Part shown: piece by piece, positions 7,538 to 14,663 of the stretch
Layout of the letters: every line of letters starts with the position of its first letter
Position numbering within the stretch: position 1 is the stretch's first letter
NCBI GenBank assembly: GCA_947650915.1
Contig: CANSWY010000015.1
Coordinates: 1 to 35,889 of the forward strand
Length of the DNA stretch: 35,889 nucleotides
Source of the DNA: an uncultured Eggerthellaceae bacterium
GTDB taxonomy: Bacteria > Actinomycetota > Coriobacteriia > Coriobacteriales > Eggerthellaceae
Reading direction: 5' to 3'
Notes under the pieces: generated by a model
Told to the model about the DNA's origin: nothing
Databases searched by the model: none
What the model saw: only the letters and a program-made list of their open reading frames with translations
Program-made: the position numbers and the translations under genes

Positions 7538-8314
7538 TCATACGCTGATTCTCTGAATTATCCCGCGACCGATTCCCGTGAGGCGTTCGATCTGGCGCAC
7601 TGACATCCCGTATCTACGCAGCCGTTTGATCGCAGCGTTGCGTTCCTTCGACGGCAAGCTTGTTATCGTGTCAGCGAACGTGGCACCGAACTCGTCCTTC
7701 GCGAATCTGATGGCTTCGCTATCTGGGATGGCGCGCCGTTTGGGGATGACCGCTCCATCATCGATGGTCACCTCCATTTCCCATTCATCGTCAGGGGCGC
7801 ATGCGTGGAATTCGCTGATCTGCCCCGAGTCCCCAAGCAGGCCAAGGATGCGATCTGTCACACAAAGGATCGGTCCGTCGATATATTCCAGATAGCTGCT
7901 CCAAGGGTATTCATCGTATTTAGCTATGCCTGCGCGCGTGGGGTTCAGGTGGATATAGCGCGCGAGCTCTAGGAGATACGCGTCGCTCTCAACGGGAAAG
8001 CTGTGGAATCTGTCCTGGAAAACCGGCCCCACATGGCCATGATGGCCGTTGTAGTAGCGCCCGTAGGAGGTTCCGAGAGAGCGCATCATCTGCGTGAGGC
8101 TCGCCACATCGCCGCATTCGAGCAGCATATGGATGTGGTTGGGCATGAAGCACCATGCCAGAATGCGAACGCTGGCCTTATCTGCGTATTCCGAGATCTT
8201 GGCTAGAAAGAATCGATGGTCGTCATCATCTTCGAAGAGAATTCTGCGTCCTGCTCCCCGGCTGGTCACATGGTATATACCTGTGGACGATGCTCTGCGT
8301 GGTCCTCTTGTCAT
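7538..8314 (-). CDS. REP-associated tyrosine transposase (RAYT), Y1_Tnp/IS200-like
   Basis: A 258-residue single-domain HUH transposase. Seen features: N-terminal GIYHVTSRG, the metal-binding pair His60/His62 in MPNHIHMLLE, GPVFQDRFHS, the catalytic Tyr120 in YIHLNPTRAG, and a C-terminal helix-turn-helix (about 236-256, MSVRQIERLTGIG). This is the layout of RAYT proteins, domesticated relatives of IS200/IS605 transposases that cut REP hairpins in single-stranded DNA. ATG 8314 follows AGAGAGG; an in-frame start at 8401 would add 29 unlike residues. Base composition looks lower in GC than its neighbours. It lies between two convergent genes, framed by inverted repeats at 7500-7525 and 8478-8503, as known RAYT genes often are. 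Confidence 0.9.
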   Translation of the reverse strand: MTRGPRRASSTGIYHVTSRGAGRRILFEDDDDHRFFLAKISEYADKASVRILAWCFMPNHIHMLLECGDVASLTQMMRSLGTSYGRYYNGHHGHVGPVFQDRFHSFPVESDAYLLELARYIHLNPTRAGIAKYDEYPWSSYLEYIDGPILCVTDRILGLLGDSGQISEFHACAPDDEWEMEVTIDDGAVIPKRRAIPDSEAIRFAKDEFGATFADTITSLPSKERNAAIKRLRRYGMSVRQIERLTGIGRGIIQRISV

Positions 8315-8477
8315 GGCGCCTCTCTTTTGATTCGCGTGCTCCCAGTAGGTGAGGGCGAGCAGTATAGCGAACCGCCCTTCAGCGTTTTGGGATGCGATCA
8401 TCAGCGATCGGACCGATATTCATTTCGAGCCTTCATGAGCCTAACAAGTCAAAGGGCGCGTATCGCTTGTGTGGTGT

Positions 8478-8503
8478 GGTGACGGTATCCCCGTCCCGCG
8501 TCA
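8478..8503. repeat. Right inverted flanking repeat of the RAYT module (REP-like)
   Basis: The partner of 7500-7525 in inverted orientation (23 of 26 bases). It contains GACGGTATCCCCGTC, which pairs GACGG with CCGTC. It ends exactly on the stop codon (8501-8503) of the BioB-like gene reading in from the right. Confidence 0.8.
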
Positions 8504-9496
8504 CGCGAACATGGCTGACGGACCCTCCAGCACCTCCAGGCCGCATTCCTCCAACAGCTCCGCGCAGCGCGCCACCGTCCACCCGCGGTTGTCCTCGGTT
8601 TTGTCTTTGGTGTCCCGCGGGTTCGAACCCACCTCCGCCCACAGCAGGTTCGCGCCGTTGAAAGCGGCCAGCTGGTTGGGCTCATGGGTGCAATTGCCGG
8701 TCACGTTCGTGCCGGTGATGAGGGACACGGCTGCCACGATGGTGGCCATCCGCGCGTAGGCCACCGCGCCATGCACCGCCAATTCTGACGTGGGGATGGG
8801 GGTGCGGCGCATGGCGCCTGAGAATCGTGCGCCCATCTCGCGCGTCATGATGGTCTTTTCCACGATCTCTTCCAGGGAATGCTCCGGCCCCACCGGCTCC
8901 ACACAGGTGCCGATGAGCAAGCCGGCTTCTTGGGCTGCGTGGATGGTGTCCCAACGCTGCTGCACGGGCAGGCGCGTGAATTCGCCTTCTCCCAGGCGGA
9001 TGGCGTGGTAGATGCCGGTGAATCCGGCCTTCTTGAGCTCCACTGCATAGTCATGGTCGAAATCTCCCACGTTCGCGATCAGCGGGACCTTGCCGCCGAG
9101 GGCATCCGCGCAGGCGCGGCCATAGGCGAGGAATTGCTCCTGGTCGTAGCGTGCGGTGGCCATGAGGTAGACGGCGTTCGATCCGGCCTCCTCCAGCAAG
9201 CGCGCATAATCCACCACCGTTTCCAGCTCCTCTTCGGCCGGTTCGGTGAATACCTTGTTGCTGGCCGCGAACGAGCAGAACTTGCAATCCGCGGGGCAGA
9301 GCCCGGTGTTCAGCCCCACCTGTCCGTGGATCTCCGCCTTCGGCAGCAGCTCATCGCTGAAGCGGCGGCCTGCCAGGCGCACCGCGGCTGCCTCGTCGGA
9401 GAGATCGTCCCACTTGAGCAGCTCCACGCCTTCTTCGAGCGTGAGCATCCCGCCATCCAGCGCTTTGTTGATGATCTGAGAGACCGTGCGATCCAT
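8501..9496 (-). CDS. BioB-like radical SAM protein (paralogue 1)
   Basis: A 331-residue radical SAM enzyme related to biotin synthase and HydE. The SAM-cluster motif is CPADCKFC (Cys67, Cys71, Cys74). The barrel continues with NAVYLMATARYD, GIYHAIRLGEGEF, GTCVEPVGPEH and a C-terminal part with NCTHEPNQ and WAEVGSNPRD. Canonical biotin synthase carries further Cys residues for a [2Fe-2S] cluster. The positions I would align to Cys97 and Cys128 of E. coli BioB are not Cys here; only the one in GTCVEP looks equivalent to Cys188. So a standard biotin synthase is doubtful; a type using another auxiliary cluster, or a different product, is possible. GGGAGG precedes ATG 9496. It is divergent from paralogue 2. 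Confidence 0.85.
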   Translation of the reverse strand: MDRTVSQIINKALDGGMLTLEEGVELLKWDDLSDEAAAVRLAGRRFSDELLPKAEIHGQVGLNTGLCPADCKFCSFAASNKVFTEPAEEELETVVDYARLLEEAGSNAVYLMATARYDQEQFLAYGRACADALGGKVPLIANVGDFDHDYAVELKKAGFTGIYHAIRLGEGEFTRLPVQQRWDTIHAAQEAGLLIGTCVEPVGPEHSLEEIVEKTIMTREMGARFSGAMRRTPIPTSELAVHGAVAYARMATIVAAVSLITGTNVTGNCTHEPNQLAAFNGANLLWAEVGSNPRDTKDKTEDNRGWTVARCAELLEECGLEVLEGPSAMFA

Positions 9497-9533
9497 GCGT
9501 CCTCCCGTGTTCGTCCTTCATCGGTCATGGTCA

Positions 9534-9539
9534 ATTATA
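9534..9539 (-). promoter_or_regulatory. Candidate minus-10 TATAAT for the minus-strand BioB-like gene
   Basis: On the minus strand the sequence reads TATAAT about 37 bases before the start codon at 9496. The GGATATGGTC motif (9540-9549) touches its upstream side, so a factor bound there would cover the spacer of this promoter. The minus-35 region is not recognisable. Confidence 0.45.
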
Positions 9540-9549
9540 GGATATGGTC
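9540..9549. promoter_or_regulatory. GGATATGGTC motif, copy 3, between the divergent BioB-like genes
   Basis: The third exact copy of the 10-mer, in the 120-bp divergent promoter region. A TGATATGAT sequence (extended minus-10-like, 9553-9561) for the plus-strand gene follows it directly. It is placed to affect both directions. Confidence 0.4.
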
Positions 9550-9616
9550 ATCTGATATGATGTGTCTGCTATGTGAAAGGCACAATCAGGCGCAGAGCCG
9601 GATGAGGATGGGTCAC

Positions 9617-10639
9617 ATGAAGGAATTCACGAAGGAAGAACTGGCGATCATCGACATCGTGGAGCACGGCATGGAAGGCAACGGCCTTGCTGACGATGAG
9701 ATCATGAAGCTCTACGCGGTGGACTGGCGCTCCCGGGTGGCGGCGCACATCCGCTGGGCCGGCGGCACCATGCAATATGAGATGAGCAACGGCACGGCGG
9801 AGATCCACGCGCAGATCGGCCTGAACGGCACCCCGTGCCCGAAGAACTGCAAGTTCTGCAGCTTCGCCATCGTGAACGACCTGCGCCACGACAAGCTGGA
9901 GATGCCGAAAGCGGACGTGGTGGAGTATGCCAAGATCTACGAGGACCAGGGTGCGAACGCCATCCTGCTGCTGGCTACGGCATCCTACAAGTTCAGCAAC
10001 GTGCTGGAGATGGCCTCTGCCGTGCGCGAGGTGATGAGCCCGGGCATGCCGCTCATCACGAATACTGAGGACATCACGCTGGACCAGGCGAAGCAGCTGA
10101 AGGCGGTGGGCGTGAACGGCGCCTACCATGCCGTGCGCATGCGCGAAGGCGAGGACACGGAGATTCCGGTGGAAGACCGACTGCAGACGTTCGAGAACCT
10201 GCGCGAAGCGGGGCTTTCCATCTCCACCTGCGTGGAGCCGGTGGGTCCCGAACACACTCCCGAAGAGCTCACGCGCGCTACGCGCCTGGCCATCGACAGC
10301 GGCGCGCTCTCCGCGGGCGTCGGGCGGCGCATCTCGGTGCCGGGCACGGTGATCGCGGACCGCGGCATGATCCAAGATGACCGCAACTCCATGAACGTGG
10401 CCATCTACCGCCTGGCGGCCGGCAAGCACATCCAGCCGCTCAACTGCTCCATGTCCTCTGCGCTCTCCGCGGCCTCCGGTGCGAACCTGGCTTGGGCGGA
10501 AGTGGGCACGAACCCGCGCGACGTGCAGGAGCGCACGGAGAACGGCGGCCAGGGATACGACATCGCCTACTGTCGCGATCAGTTCGAGAAGGCCGGATAC
10601 CAGGTATTGGAAGGCCCCAGTCAGGGCTGGATGCTGTAG
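9617..10639 (+). CDS. BioB-like radical SAM protein (paralogue 2)
   Basis: A 340-residue paralogue of the divergent neighbour. The SAM-cluster motif is CPKNCKFC (Cys74, Cys78, Cys81). Shared landmarks are NAILLLATASYKF, GAYHAVRMREGE, STCVEPVGPEHTPEEL, LNCSMSSALSAASGAN and WAEVGTNPRD. As in paralogue 1, Cys residues expected for the classical BioB [2Fe-2S] site are largely absent, while the Cys in STCVEP and one in LNCSM are common to both. An N-terminal domain of about 65 residues precedes the motif. ATG 9617 is chosen because GAGG at 9604-9607 is 9 bases upstream; ATG 9608 is possible. A DUF4418 gene follows after 28 bases, probably in the same transcript. The reaction is unknown. Confidence 0.85.
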   Translation: MKEFTKEELAIIDIVEHGMEGNGLADDEIMKLYAVDWRSRVAAHIRWAGGTMQYEMSNGTAEIHAQIGLNGTPCPKNCKFCSFAIVNDLRHDKLEMPKADVVEYAKIYEDQGANAILLLATASYKFSNVLEMASAVREVMSPGMPLITNTEDITLDQAKQLKAVGVNGAYHAVRMREGEDTEIPVEDRLQTFENLREAGLSISTCVEPVGPEHTPEELTRATRLAIDSGALSAGVGRRISVPGTVIADRGMIQDDRNSMNVAIYRLAAGKHIQPLNCSMSSALSAASGANLAWAEVGTNPRDVQERTENGGQGYDIAYCRDQFEKAGYQVLEGPSQGWML

Positions 10640-10667
10640 GCGGCGCGCGCGGGAAAGGATGTGGGAC

Positions 10668-11108
10668 ATGGACGGACGGGTCTGGCGGCTTCTCGGCGCC
10701 GTGCAGCTGCTCTTCATGGCGGCCATCTTCGCGGTGTGCGCGCTCTTGGGCGGCTGCGACAGCCAGGTGGAGCTGGCGAGCGGTGCTGCCACGTACATGA
10801 AATGCCACTGGACGTTCGTGGCTTGCAGCGTCTTCGCGGTGGCGGGGTTCGTCATCGCGTTGGTGGCCCAGACGGCGAAAGAGGCTCAGGCGCGCTGTTT
10901 CCTGGCTGTGGCGCTCATTGCGGTGTTCGCGGCCATCGCGTACCTGCCGACGCCTTTGGGGGTCGGCATCTGCGCGTCAGCTGACATGGCATGCCACCTG
11001 GCGGGATATCTGACCTGGGGCCTTTGTGCAGCAGGCATCATCCTGGCCATCATCCAGGCCGTGAAGGCTGACCCCGCCTCCGCCGAACGCCCCAAGATGC
11101 AGCTGTAG
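10668..11108 (+). CDS. DUF4418-family membrane protein
   Basis: A 146-residue protein with four hydrophobic segments (about 8-28, 50-68, 77-95 and 111-131) and two conserved Cys-His sites. These are CHWT (Cys46-His47) after the first segment, and GICASADMACH (Cys102, Cys109, His110). The pair of CH sites, both near the same membrane face, is the hallmark of DUF4418 and suggests metal or haem/thiol chemistry, though no function is established. As I recall, DUF4418 genes tend to sit beside FtsX/LolD-type transporters, which fits the genes at 5657-7502 here. ATG 10668 follows AAAGGA with 8 bases between. It is likely cotranscribed with the BioB-like gene upstream. Confidence 0.8.
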   Translation: MDGRVWRLLGAVQLLFMAAIFAVCALLGGCDSQVELASGAATYMKCHWTFVACSVFAVAGFVIALVAQTAKEAQARCFLAVALIAVFAAIAYLPTPLGVGICASADMACHLAGYLTWGLCAAGIILAIIQAVKADPASAERPKMQL

Positions 11109-11123
11109 ATGCGCATCTTCTTG

Positions 11124-11148
11124 CGGCGCGCATCGTTCCTATGCGCCG
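11124..11148. repeat. Inverted repeat CGGCGC / GCGCCG
   Basis: A 6-bp perfect inverted repeat with a 13-base loop just after the DUF4418 gene. No T-run follows, so it is a weak candidate for a terminator. Confidence 0.4.
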
Positions 11149-11230
11149 AATGTCGCGAAACCCTGCGGCCCTCGCTCCATTCGGCGGTGCGCTTCCGTGC
11201 GCGCAAGGGATGCCGCCCTTCCGATGTTCC

Positions 11231-11396
11231 GCACCTGACGGTGCGGCGTGCCAGCAAGCTGGCACCTATGGATCCAACCAGGGACAATGCCATATACGCA
11301 TCCGCATGGACTCAGGACCGACGCTGCAGATGGCTCCACAGGATCCACCCAGGAACAATGTTCCATAGAGATCCGCAGGTGCTGGCTTGTCAGCAC
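11231..11396. repeat. Hairpin cluster and diverged direct repeat in the 436-bp gap before prfA
   Basis: Three perfect hairpins lie close together: GCACC-TGAC-GGTGC (11231-11244), GTGCCAGC-AA-GCTGGCAC (11248-11265) and GTGCTG-N6-CAGCAC (11379-11396). A direct repeat starting GGATCCA and ending ACAATG occurs at 11270-11289 and 11341-11360 (18 of 20 bases), with similarity continuing to ATCCGCA. I see no tRNA or convincing protein gene in 11109-11544. The reading frames present are repeat-derived. Confidence 0.7.
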
Positions 11397-11491
11397 GCCT
11401 GCCGGGGCAAGGATGCAGGACCCAAAGGGAAGGGACGGGGTGGATGGGCTGGTTCGGATGCCCCGTCCCGTCGGGTGCCCTCCGTCTCTGG

Positions 11492-11497
11492 TAGAAT
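11492..11497 (+). promoter_or_regulatory. Candidate extended minus-10 (TGGTAGAAT) for prfA
   Basis: TAGAAT preceded by TG one base away, 48 bases upstream of the prfA start. The same TAGAAT hexamer lies upstream of ilvC (18859-18864). No clear minus-35 element is seen. Confidence 0.45.
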
Positions 11498-11544
11498 CCA
11501 TTCGTTTTGCATGGTTTCATTTCGGCGTGAGGATCTGAGGGCGC

Positions 11545-12618
11545 ATGGCTGATACGGATATGAAGGCGAAGCTGGAGAAGTTCCTGGAGGCATACCAGGA
11601 GCTCCAGACGAAGATGGGCAGTCCTGAGGTCTTGGCTGACCAGAAGGAATACAACCGCCTGGCCAAGGAATACGCGAACCAAGGCCCTCTGGCCAAGAAG
11701 TCCGCCGAATACATCAGCGCGCTGGATGACCTGGAGGCGGCCAAGGAGATGTTGTCTGACGCGGACATGAAGGAGTTCGCCCAGGAAGAGATAGCCGGCA
11801 TCGAAGAGCGCTTGCCCGGTTTGGAAGAGGACATCAAGTTCATGCTCATCCCGGCGGACCCTGCGGATGAGAAGGACATCATCGTGGAGATCCGTGCGGC
11901 AGCAGGCGGGGATGAGGCGGCCATCTTCGCAGGGGATCTGTACAAGATGTACGAACGCTTCGTGTCGTCCCAAGGCTGGAAGACCGAAACCTTGGACGTG
12001 TCACCGTCAGAGGCGGGCGGGTACAAGGAAGTCCAGTTCAAGGTGAAGGGTGACCATGTCTATTCGCTCATGAAGTTCGAGAGCGGCGTGCACCGCGTCC
12101 AGCGCGTTCCCAAGACGGAGAGCCAGGGGCGCATCCATACCTCAACGGCCACGGTGGCGGTGCTGCCGGAGGCGGATGAGGTGGAAGTGGAGATCAACGA
12201 GAACGACCTGCGCATCGATGTCTTCCGCGCGGGCGGCCCGGGCGGCCAGTGCGTGAACACCACGGATTCCGCGGTGCGCATCACGCATCTTCCCACGGGC
12301 CTGGTGGTGCAATCCCAGGACCAGAAGTCCCAGCTCCAGAACAAGATCGCGGCCATGAGCGTGCTGCGTGCCCGCCTGTACGAGAAGATGCTGGCCGAAC
12401 AGCAGGCCGCCGAAGGCGCTGAGAGGCTGGCGCAGATCGGCACGGGTGACCGCGCTGAGAAGATCCGCACCTACAACGGTCCGCAAGACCGTGTGACCGA
12501 CCACCGCATCGGCTTCAATTCCAGCTACAACGACGTGCTCATGGGCGACAAGCTGATGGATGTCATCAACGCGCTGCAAGCGGCCGACCGCGCCCAGAAA
12601 CTGGAGGCTGCAGTGTGA
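11545..12618 (+). CDS. prfA: Peptide chain release factor 1
   Basis: A 357-residue class I release factor that reads UAA and UAG and triggers hydrolysis of the finished peptide in the ribosome. The peptidyl-transferase motif GGQ is at 233-235 (AGGPGGQCVNTTDS). The codon-recognition PxT tripeptide is Pro189-Lys190-Thr191, in VPKTESQGRIHTS, an RF1 signature. Length is normal for RF1. GAGG lies about 11 bases before ATG 11545. The next gene, prmC, overlaps the stop (GTGA) and encodes the enzyme that methylates the Gln of GGQ, the classical arrangement. Confidence 0.97.
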   Translation: MADTDMKAKLEKFLEAYQELQTKMGSPEVLADQKEYNRLAKEYANQGPLAKKSAEYISALDDLEAAKEMLSDADMKEFAQEEIAGIEERLPGLEEDIKFMLIPADPADEKDIIVEIRAAAGGDEAAIFAGDLYKMYERFVSSQGWKTETLDVSPSEAGGYKEVQFKVKGDHVYSLMKFESGVHRVQRVPKTESQGRIHTSTATVAVLPEADEVEVEINENDLRIDVFRAGGPGGQCVNTTDSAVRITHLPTGLVVQSQDQKSQLQNKIAAMSVLRARLYEKMLAEQQAAEGAERLAQIGTGDRAEKIRTYNGPQDRVTDHRIGFNSSYNDVLMGDKLMDVINALQAADRAQKLEAAV

Positions 12619-13502
12619 CGCAACAGGCGCGCACGTGGACGGTCAAGGAAGCGCTGGAATGGACGCAGGGCTACCTTGACCGCAAGGAGGATGCGCATGC
12701 GCTCATATCCGCGCGCACGCTGCTCTCCCATGCCACCGGGCTTTCGCATCTGGAGCTCTACACCCTCTTCGACCGTCCGCTCTCCTTGGCTGAGCGGGAC
12801 GTGCTGCGCGAAGCCGTCGCGCGCCGAGGGGCAGGGGAGCCGCTGCAATACATCACGGGCACCGCGCCTTTCCGCTATCTTGAGGTGAAGGTACGTCCGG
12901 GCGTGCTCATCCCGCGCCCGGAAACGGAAGTGCTGGTGGATGAAGCGCTGGCGGTGCTCGCGGGCACGGAAGCGCCTTTGGTGGCGGACCTCTGCTGCGG
13001 GAGCGGCTGCATCGCCTGCGCGGTGGCCACAGAGGTGCTGGATGCGCGCGTGTGGGCCACGGACATCTCCCCTGAAGCGTGTGTGCTCGCGCAGGAGAAC
13101 GCGCAGGCGGCAGGGGCGGAAGCGCGCATCCACGTGCTGGAATGTGACCTGGACGCGGCCATCCCGGATGATCTGGCGGGAGCCTTCCACTGCGTGGTGT
13201 CCAACCCGCCCTACATCCCGGATGAGGTGATGGAAGAACTCTCCGCAGAGGTGAAGGACCACGAACCCGATCTGGCGCTGCGCGGCGGGGTGGATGGCCT
13301 TGACGTGTTCCGCCGCCTGCTCAAAAGCGCGCAGCGGCTCCTGCGGCCGGGCGGCGCGCTGGTGGTCGAGCTGCATGAAACGTCATTGGATGAGGCTCAG
13401 GCGCTGGCGGAGGCGGCCGGCTTCATGGATGCGCGCATCGTGGAGGACCTGGCAGGACGCCCGCGCATCTTGCGGGCGGCGAAGGGAAAGGACGCGGTCT
13501 GA
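12615..13502 (+). CDS. prmC: Release factor glutamine N5-methyltransferase
   Basis: A 295-residue SAM-dependent methyltransferase that methylates the GGQ glutamine of release factors. It has an N-terminal helical release-factor-binding domain (about 1-95), the family phrase IPRPETEVLVDEAL (99-112), SAM-binding loop DLCCGSGC (125-132; relatives usually have Thr or Gly for the second Cys) and the catalytic NPPY (197-200). GTG 12615 overlaps the prfA stop codon by four bases (GTGA), so translation is probably coupled. Length and order agree with prfA-prmC pairs elsewhere. Confidence 0.95.
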   Translation: MTQQARTWTVKEALEWTQGYLDRKEDAHALISARTLLSHATGLSHLELYTLFDRPLSLAERDVLREAVARRGAGEPLQYITGTAPFRYLEVKVRPGVLIPRPETEVLVDEALAVLAGTEAPLVADLCCGSGCIACAVATEVLDARVWATDISPEACVLAQENAQAAGAEARIHVLECDLDAAIPDDLAGAFHCVVSNPPYIPDEVMEELSAEVKDHEPDLALRGGVDGLDVFRRLLKSAQRLLRPGGALVVELHETSLDEAQALAEAAGFMDARIVEDLAGRPRILRAAKGKDAV

Positions 13503-14336
13503 ATGGAAGAGATGAAGCTTGCGGAATGGCTGCCAGGATCAGCGGCCATGCTGAAGGAGGCGCTGGGTCAGCGCCAGCCGAAGATCGGCATCATCTTGGG
13601 ATCAGGGTTGGGCCCGGTGGCCGACCAGGTAGAGGACGCGGCCATCATCCCCTTCGAAGACGTGCCCCACATGAAGGCCTCCACCGCCACCAGCCATGCG
13701 GGCCGATTCGTGGCGGGCTTTCATTCCGGCAAGCAGGTCATGGCCATGCAGGGGCGCTTGCACGGCTATGAGGGCAACTCCTCCCAGCAGATCGCGTACC
13801 CGGTCTGGCTCATGCATGAGCTGGGCGTGGAGGTGCTCATAGTCACGAACGCCGTGGGTTCCATCAATGAGAGCTACCGTCCGGGGGACTTCTGTCTCAT
13901 GCGCGACCACATCAACTTCACCGGCCGCAATCCGGTGATGGGGCTTGAGCCGGACAAGCTGGCCGACCGTTTCTTCACCATGCACGAACCCTACGACGCG
14001 GAATTGCGCAACCTGGCGCGCGCCACGGCACTGGACCTCAAGATCCCGCTGCACGAAGGCGTGTACCTGGGGCTTTCCGGTCCCAGTTTCGAAACAGCGG
14101 CGGAGATCCGTGCGTTCGGCATCTGGGGCGCGGACACGGTGGCCATGAGCGTCTGCGAAGAGGTCATCGCCGCGCGCCATGTGGGCATGCGCGTGTTGGG
14201 GCTTTCGCTGGTGGTCAACAAGGCGTGCGGGGTGGGGGGCACGAACCCGCTGGAAGACGATCCGCTGGCGGTGGCGAAGGCCCGCGAAGGGGATTTTTGC
14301 CGCCTGATCGGAAACATCGTCGGCAGAATGCCGTGA
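13503..14336 (+). CDS. Purine-nucleoside phosphorylase (trimeric PNP family)
   Basis: A 277-residue enzyme that splits purine ribonucleosides with phosphate to base and ribose-1-phosphate in purine salvage. Family motifs: phosphate-site GSGLGP (about 33-38), GRLHGYEG, ITNAVGS-like VTNAVGSIN, GPSFETAAEIR with the purine-binding Glu, and LVVNKACG with Asn at the base-specificity position. Asn there, rather than Asp, points to inosine/guanosine rather than methylthioadenosine. It starts directly after the prmC stop, with GGAAAGGA about 11 bases upstream. It is commonly called punA or deoD-like; the exact symbol is left open. Confidence 0.93.
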   Translation: MEEMKLAEWLPGSAAMLKEALGQRQPKIGIILGSGLGPVADQVEDAAIIPFEDVPHMKASTATSHAGRFVAGFHSGKQVMAMQGRLHGYEGNSSQQIAYPVWLMHELGVEVLIVTNAVGSINESYRPGDFCLMRDHINFTGRNPVMGLEPDKLADRFFTMHEPYDAELRNLARATALDLKIPLHEGVYLGLSGPSFETAAEIRAFGIWGADTVAMSVCEEVIAARHVGMRVLGLSLVVNKACGVGGTNPLEDDPLAVAKAREGDFCRLIGNIVGRMP

Positions 14337-14609
14337 TCTAGGCGTATACTCCTGGGTCACACGTTCATACTCCGAAATGCGTTGACGGGTGGAGCCGGGG
14401 CGAACGCGGTTTCTCAAGAAAGCCAGCGGGACTGGAAGCTGGCAGCCGCGCGAACCGAACGTTTCCATCCTGAGCAGTTCGGCCATGAACGCAGGGTGCG
14501 CTGACAGGCTTACCGCCGGGCGCCCTTGCCAGTAAGGCCGGGCCGGTGGACACCGTCATATGTCGCTTCGTGCAAGGGCGCGCCCGTGCACGTGCATATG
14601 GCTTTGCAT
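14337..14609 (+). promoter_or_regulatory. Structured leader upstream of the ilvDBN operon
   Basis: About 270 bases without a convincing gene between the nucleoside phosphorylase and ilvD. A TATACT (14345-14350) could be a minus-10 element. Inverted repeats include CCGAAC with GTTCGG (about 14456-14482). A long hairpin joins the two CATATG copies through CGTGCA/TGCACG and GGGC/GCCC (about 14558-14600). With the terminator that follows, this looks like an attenuation leader answering to amino-acid supply. I searched for a T-box consensus (TGGNACCGCG) and found only imperfect resemblances, and short frames in it are not rich in Ile, Val or Leu codons. The sensing mechanism is therefore unassigned. 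Confidence 0.55.
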
Positions 14610-14649
14610 CCCCGATGCCTGACCTGGAGGCATCGGGGTTTTCGTTTTT
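14610..14649 (+). terminator. Intrinsic terminator (likely attenuator) 15 bp before ilvD
   Basis: A perfect 10-bp stem, CCCCGATGCC (14610-14619) with GGCATCGGGG (14629-14638), closes a 9-base loop and is followed by TTTTCGTTTTT. It is a textbook intrinsic terminator. Since the ilvD ribosome binding site begins within a few bases of it, it probably stops leader transcripts before the operon rather than only ending the upstream one. Confidence 0.9.
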
Positions 14650-14663
14650 GGGGAAGGAGAGCC

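Noticed and set aside
8501-9496. Naming the BioB-like genes bioB or hydE
   Set aside because: The ligand set does not match classical BioB and no hydrogenase maturation partner (HydF, HydG) is present, so a symbol would overstate the evidence.
11139-11501. Minus-strand ORF of 120 codons in the prfA upstream gap
   Set aside because: It reads through the direct repeat and hairpins, has repeat-derived internal similarity, no ribosome binding site and no recognisable family.
14441-14452. TGGCAGCCGCG as a T-box core
   Set aside because: It has an extra base compared with TGGNACCGCG and lies about 160 bases from the terminator, too far for the usual antiterminator. GGTGGACACCG near 14544 is also imperfect.
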